Assembly: GCF_000265205.3 (NCBI RefSeq)
Contig: NC_018000.1
Coordinates: forward strand, 2,356,001-2,420,000
Source: Sinorhizobium fredii USDA 257
GTDB taxonomy: Bacteria; Pseudomonadota; Alphaproteobacteria; Rhizobiales; Rhizobiaceae
DNA: 64,000 nucleotides
Direction: 5' to 3'
Made by a program: the position numbers and the translations under genes. This document shows positions 62,993 to 64,000 of this stretch, piece after piece. Within the stretch, counting starts at the first letter, position 1. Every line of letters begins with the position of its first letter. The notes under the pieces are model-generated. The model ran no database searches, was not told where the DNA came from, and was given only the letters and a program-made list of their open reading frames with translations.

Positions 62993-64000
62993 CCATGTGG
63001 CCGCCTGAGAACGACGATTGCGTGCTGCGCCTTGAGGACGTCACCAAGGTCTATTCCGGGATCGTCGCCGTGCGCCACGCCAACCTGACGCTGCGGCGCG
63101 GTGCCGTAAACGTGCTTGTCGGCGAGAATGGCGCCGGAAAGTCGACGCTGATGCGCATCATCGCCGGCGTCGAAAAGCCCTCGCTCGGTCGCATTCTGCT
63201 CGATGGCAAGGAGGTCAACTTCCACTCGCCGGCCGATGCCCAGCGCTACGGGATCGGCATGGTCTTCCAGGAGCTCAATCTCTTCGGCAACCTATCCGTT
63301 GCCGAAAATATCTTCGCGACACGTGAAGTGACCCGCGGCCTGCGCGGCATCGATCATCGCGCCCAGATCGACAAGGCCAACCATTTTCTCGACAGACTGG
63401 ATGCCGGTATCGACGCCGAGACCCTCGTCGAGGATCTGCCGATCGGCCAGCAGCAATTGGTCGAAATCGCCAAGGCGATCTCGCTTAATACCCGCATCCT
63501 CATTCTCGACGAACCGACCTCGGCGCTTTCGGCGGCGGAAGTCGACGTGCTCTTCAGGGTCATTCGCGAATTGAAGGCGCAAGGAGTGACGATCGTCTAT
63601 ATCTCACACCGCCTCGAAGAGCTGATGAGGATCGGCGACTACATCACGGTGCTCCGCGACGGTCAGATCACCGGCCACGCATTGGTCAGGGACATCGATA
63701 CCAGGTGGATCGTCCGTTCGATGATCGGTTCGGATGCGAAGGATTTCGCCAAGTCGATCGATCATCGCCTCGGTGAAGAGGCTTTCCGCGCCGAAGACAT
63801 CTGCCTGCCGCGGCGCACCGGCGGGCTTGCCGTCGACCACGTGTCAATCTCGCTGCGCGCCGGCGAAGTCCTCGGTATTTACGGGCTGATGGGTGCCGGG
63901 CGAAGCGAGTTCTTCGAGTGCGTCATCGGCCAGCACCGCCATTCGACCGGGCGCGTCCATGTCGGCGGCGTCGAGGTTTCCGCTTGCGATACCTCCGAGC
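62989..64000 (+). CDS. sugar ABC transporter ATP-binding protein (RbsA type), cut by window edge
   Basis: The frame begins at ATG 62989, overlapping the previous stop, and is open to the window end (337 codons seen of about 500). It has Walker A GENGAGKST near residue 44, the Q-loop VFQELNLFGNLSV, a signature-region IGQQQLVEIAKAI, Walker B LILDEPTSALS and YISHRLEE. A second domain has begun (GLMGAGRSE). It should energise the transporter fed by the binding protein at 61343. Confidence 0.9.
   Translation, partial: MTMWPPENDDCVLRLEDVTKVYSGIVAVRHANLTLRRGAVNVLVGENGAGKSTLMRIIAGVEKPSLGRILLDGKEVNFHSPADAQRYGIGMVFQELNLFGNLSVAENIFATREVTRGLRGIDHRAQIDKANHFLDRLDAGIDAETLVEDLPIGQQQLVEIAKAISLNTRILILDEPTSALSAAEVDVLFRVIRELKAQGVTIVYISHRLEELMRIGDYITVLRDGQITGHALVRDIDTRWIVRSMIGSDAKDFAKSIDHRLGEEAFRAEDICLPRRTGGLAVDHVSISLRAGEVLGIYGLMGAGRSEFFECVIGQHRHSTGRVHVGGVEVSACDTSE

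Overview
The window looks like a piece of a rhizobial (Sinorhizobium/Ensifer-type) replicon. It is high-GC and packed with ABC uptake systems, each next to a LacI, AraC or GntR regulator. Three blocks match, in gene order, loci I remember from the pSymB chromid of Sinorhizobium meliloti: lacK-lacZ-lacG-lacF-lacE with lacR, agpT/agaL1-agpA-agpB-agpC-agpD-agaL2, and thiC-thiO-thiS-thiG-thiE. Two intergenic palindromes look like the dispersed repeats common in this genus. I found no tRNA, rRNA, CRISPR, prophage or intact insertion sequence. The organism assignment rests on recognition, not on a search.

Layout. 17-6166: single genes (cysteine hydrolase, DinB protein, GlxA-type regulator, methyltransferase, a frameshifted flavodoxin-fold reductase, a metallo-beta-lactamase-fold hydrolase). 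6167-7356: decayed DNA with one small gene and the remnant of a class Ib ribonucleotide reductase gene (nrdF). 7424-11176: a cobalamin riboswitch followed by a binding-protein, permease, ATPase and pseudoazurin operon with overlapping start and stop codons. 11396-19137: a sugar ABC transporter, LacI regulator and two dehydrogenases. 19214-27696: the lactose locus, with a vapBC toxin-antitoxin pair between lacE and lacR. 27766-37975: the alpha-galactoside locus, closed by a strong terminator. 38090-45270: malonate catabolism (matABC, matR) with an alpha/beta-hydrolase-domain gene behind matC. 45277-49864: thiamin synthesis under a TPP riboswitch. 49909-51291: three broken genes (lumazine synthase, flavin reductase, AraC regulator). 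51462-56372: a LacI-controlled amino-acid-type ABC transporter with an FAD oxidoreductase. 56425-60273: a two-subunit molybdenum hydroxylase with an AraC regulator. 60451-64000: an ApnO-like dehydrogenase with a ribose-type ABC transporter and a DUF2291 lipoprotein, running off the right edge.

How the genes work together. The lac and agp blocks import beta- and alpha-galactosides and cleave them in the cytoplasm; a near-identical 14-bp motif before lacE and before lacR is the likely LacR operator. matA-matB-matC convert imported malonate to malonyl-CoA and then acetyl-CoA, and an exact copy of the MatR operator as I remember it lies between matA and matR. A tandem pair of GAGACCGGTCTC palindromes 22 bp apart is the likely operator set of the LacI protein at 51462-52538.

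The main oddities are the B12-riboswitch operon that ends in a blue copper protein, the nrdF relic just before that riboswitch, and repeated one-base deletions (flavodoxin-fold gene, matC, ribH, AraC fragment, probably pseudoazurin). Those deletions could be real decay or sequencing error, and the sequence alone cannot separate the two.
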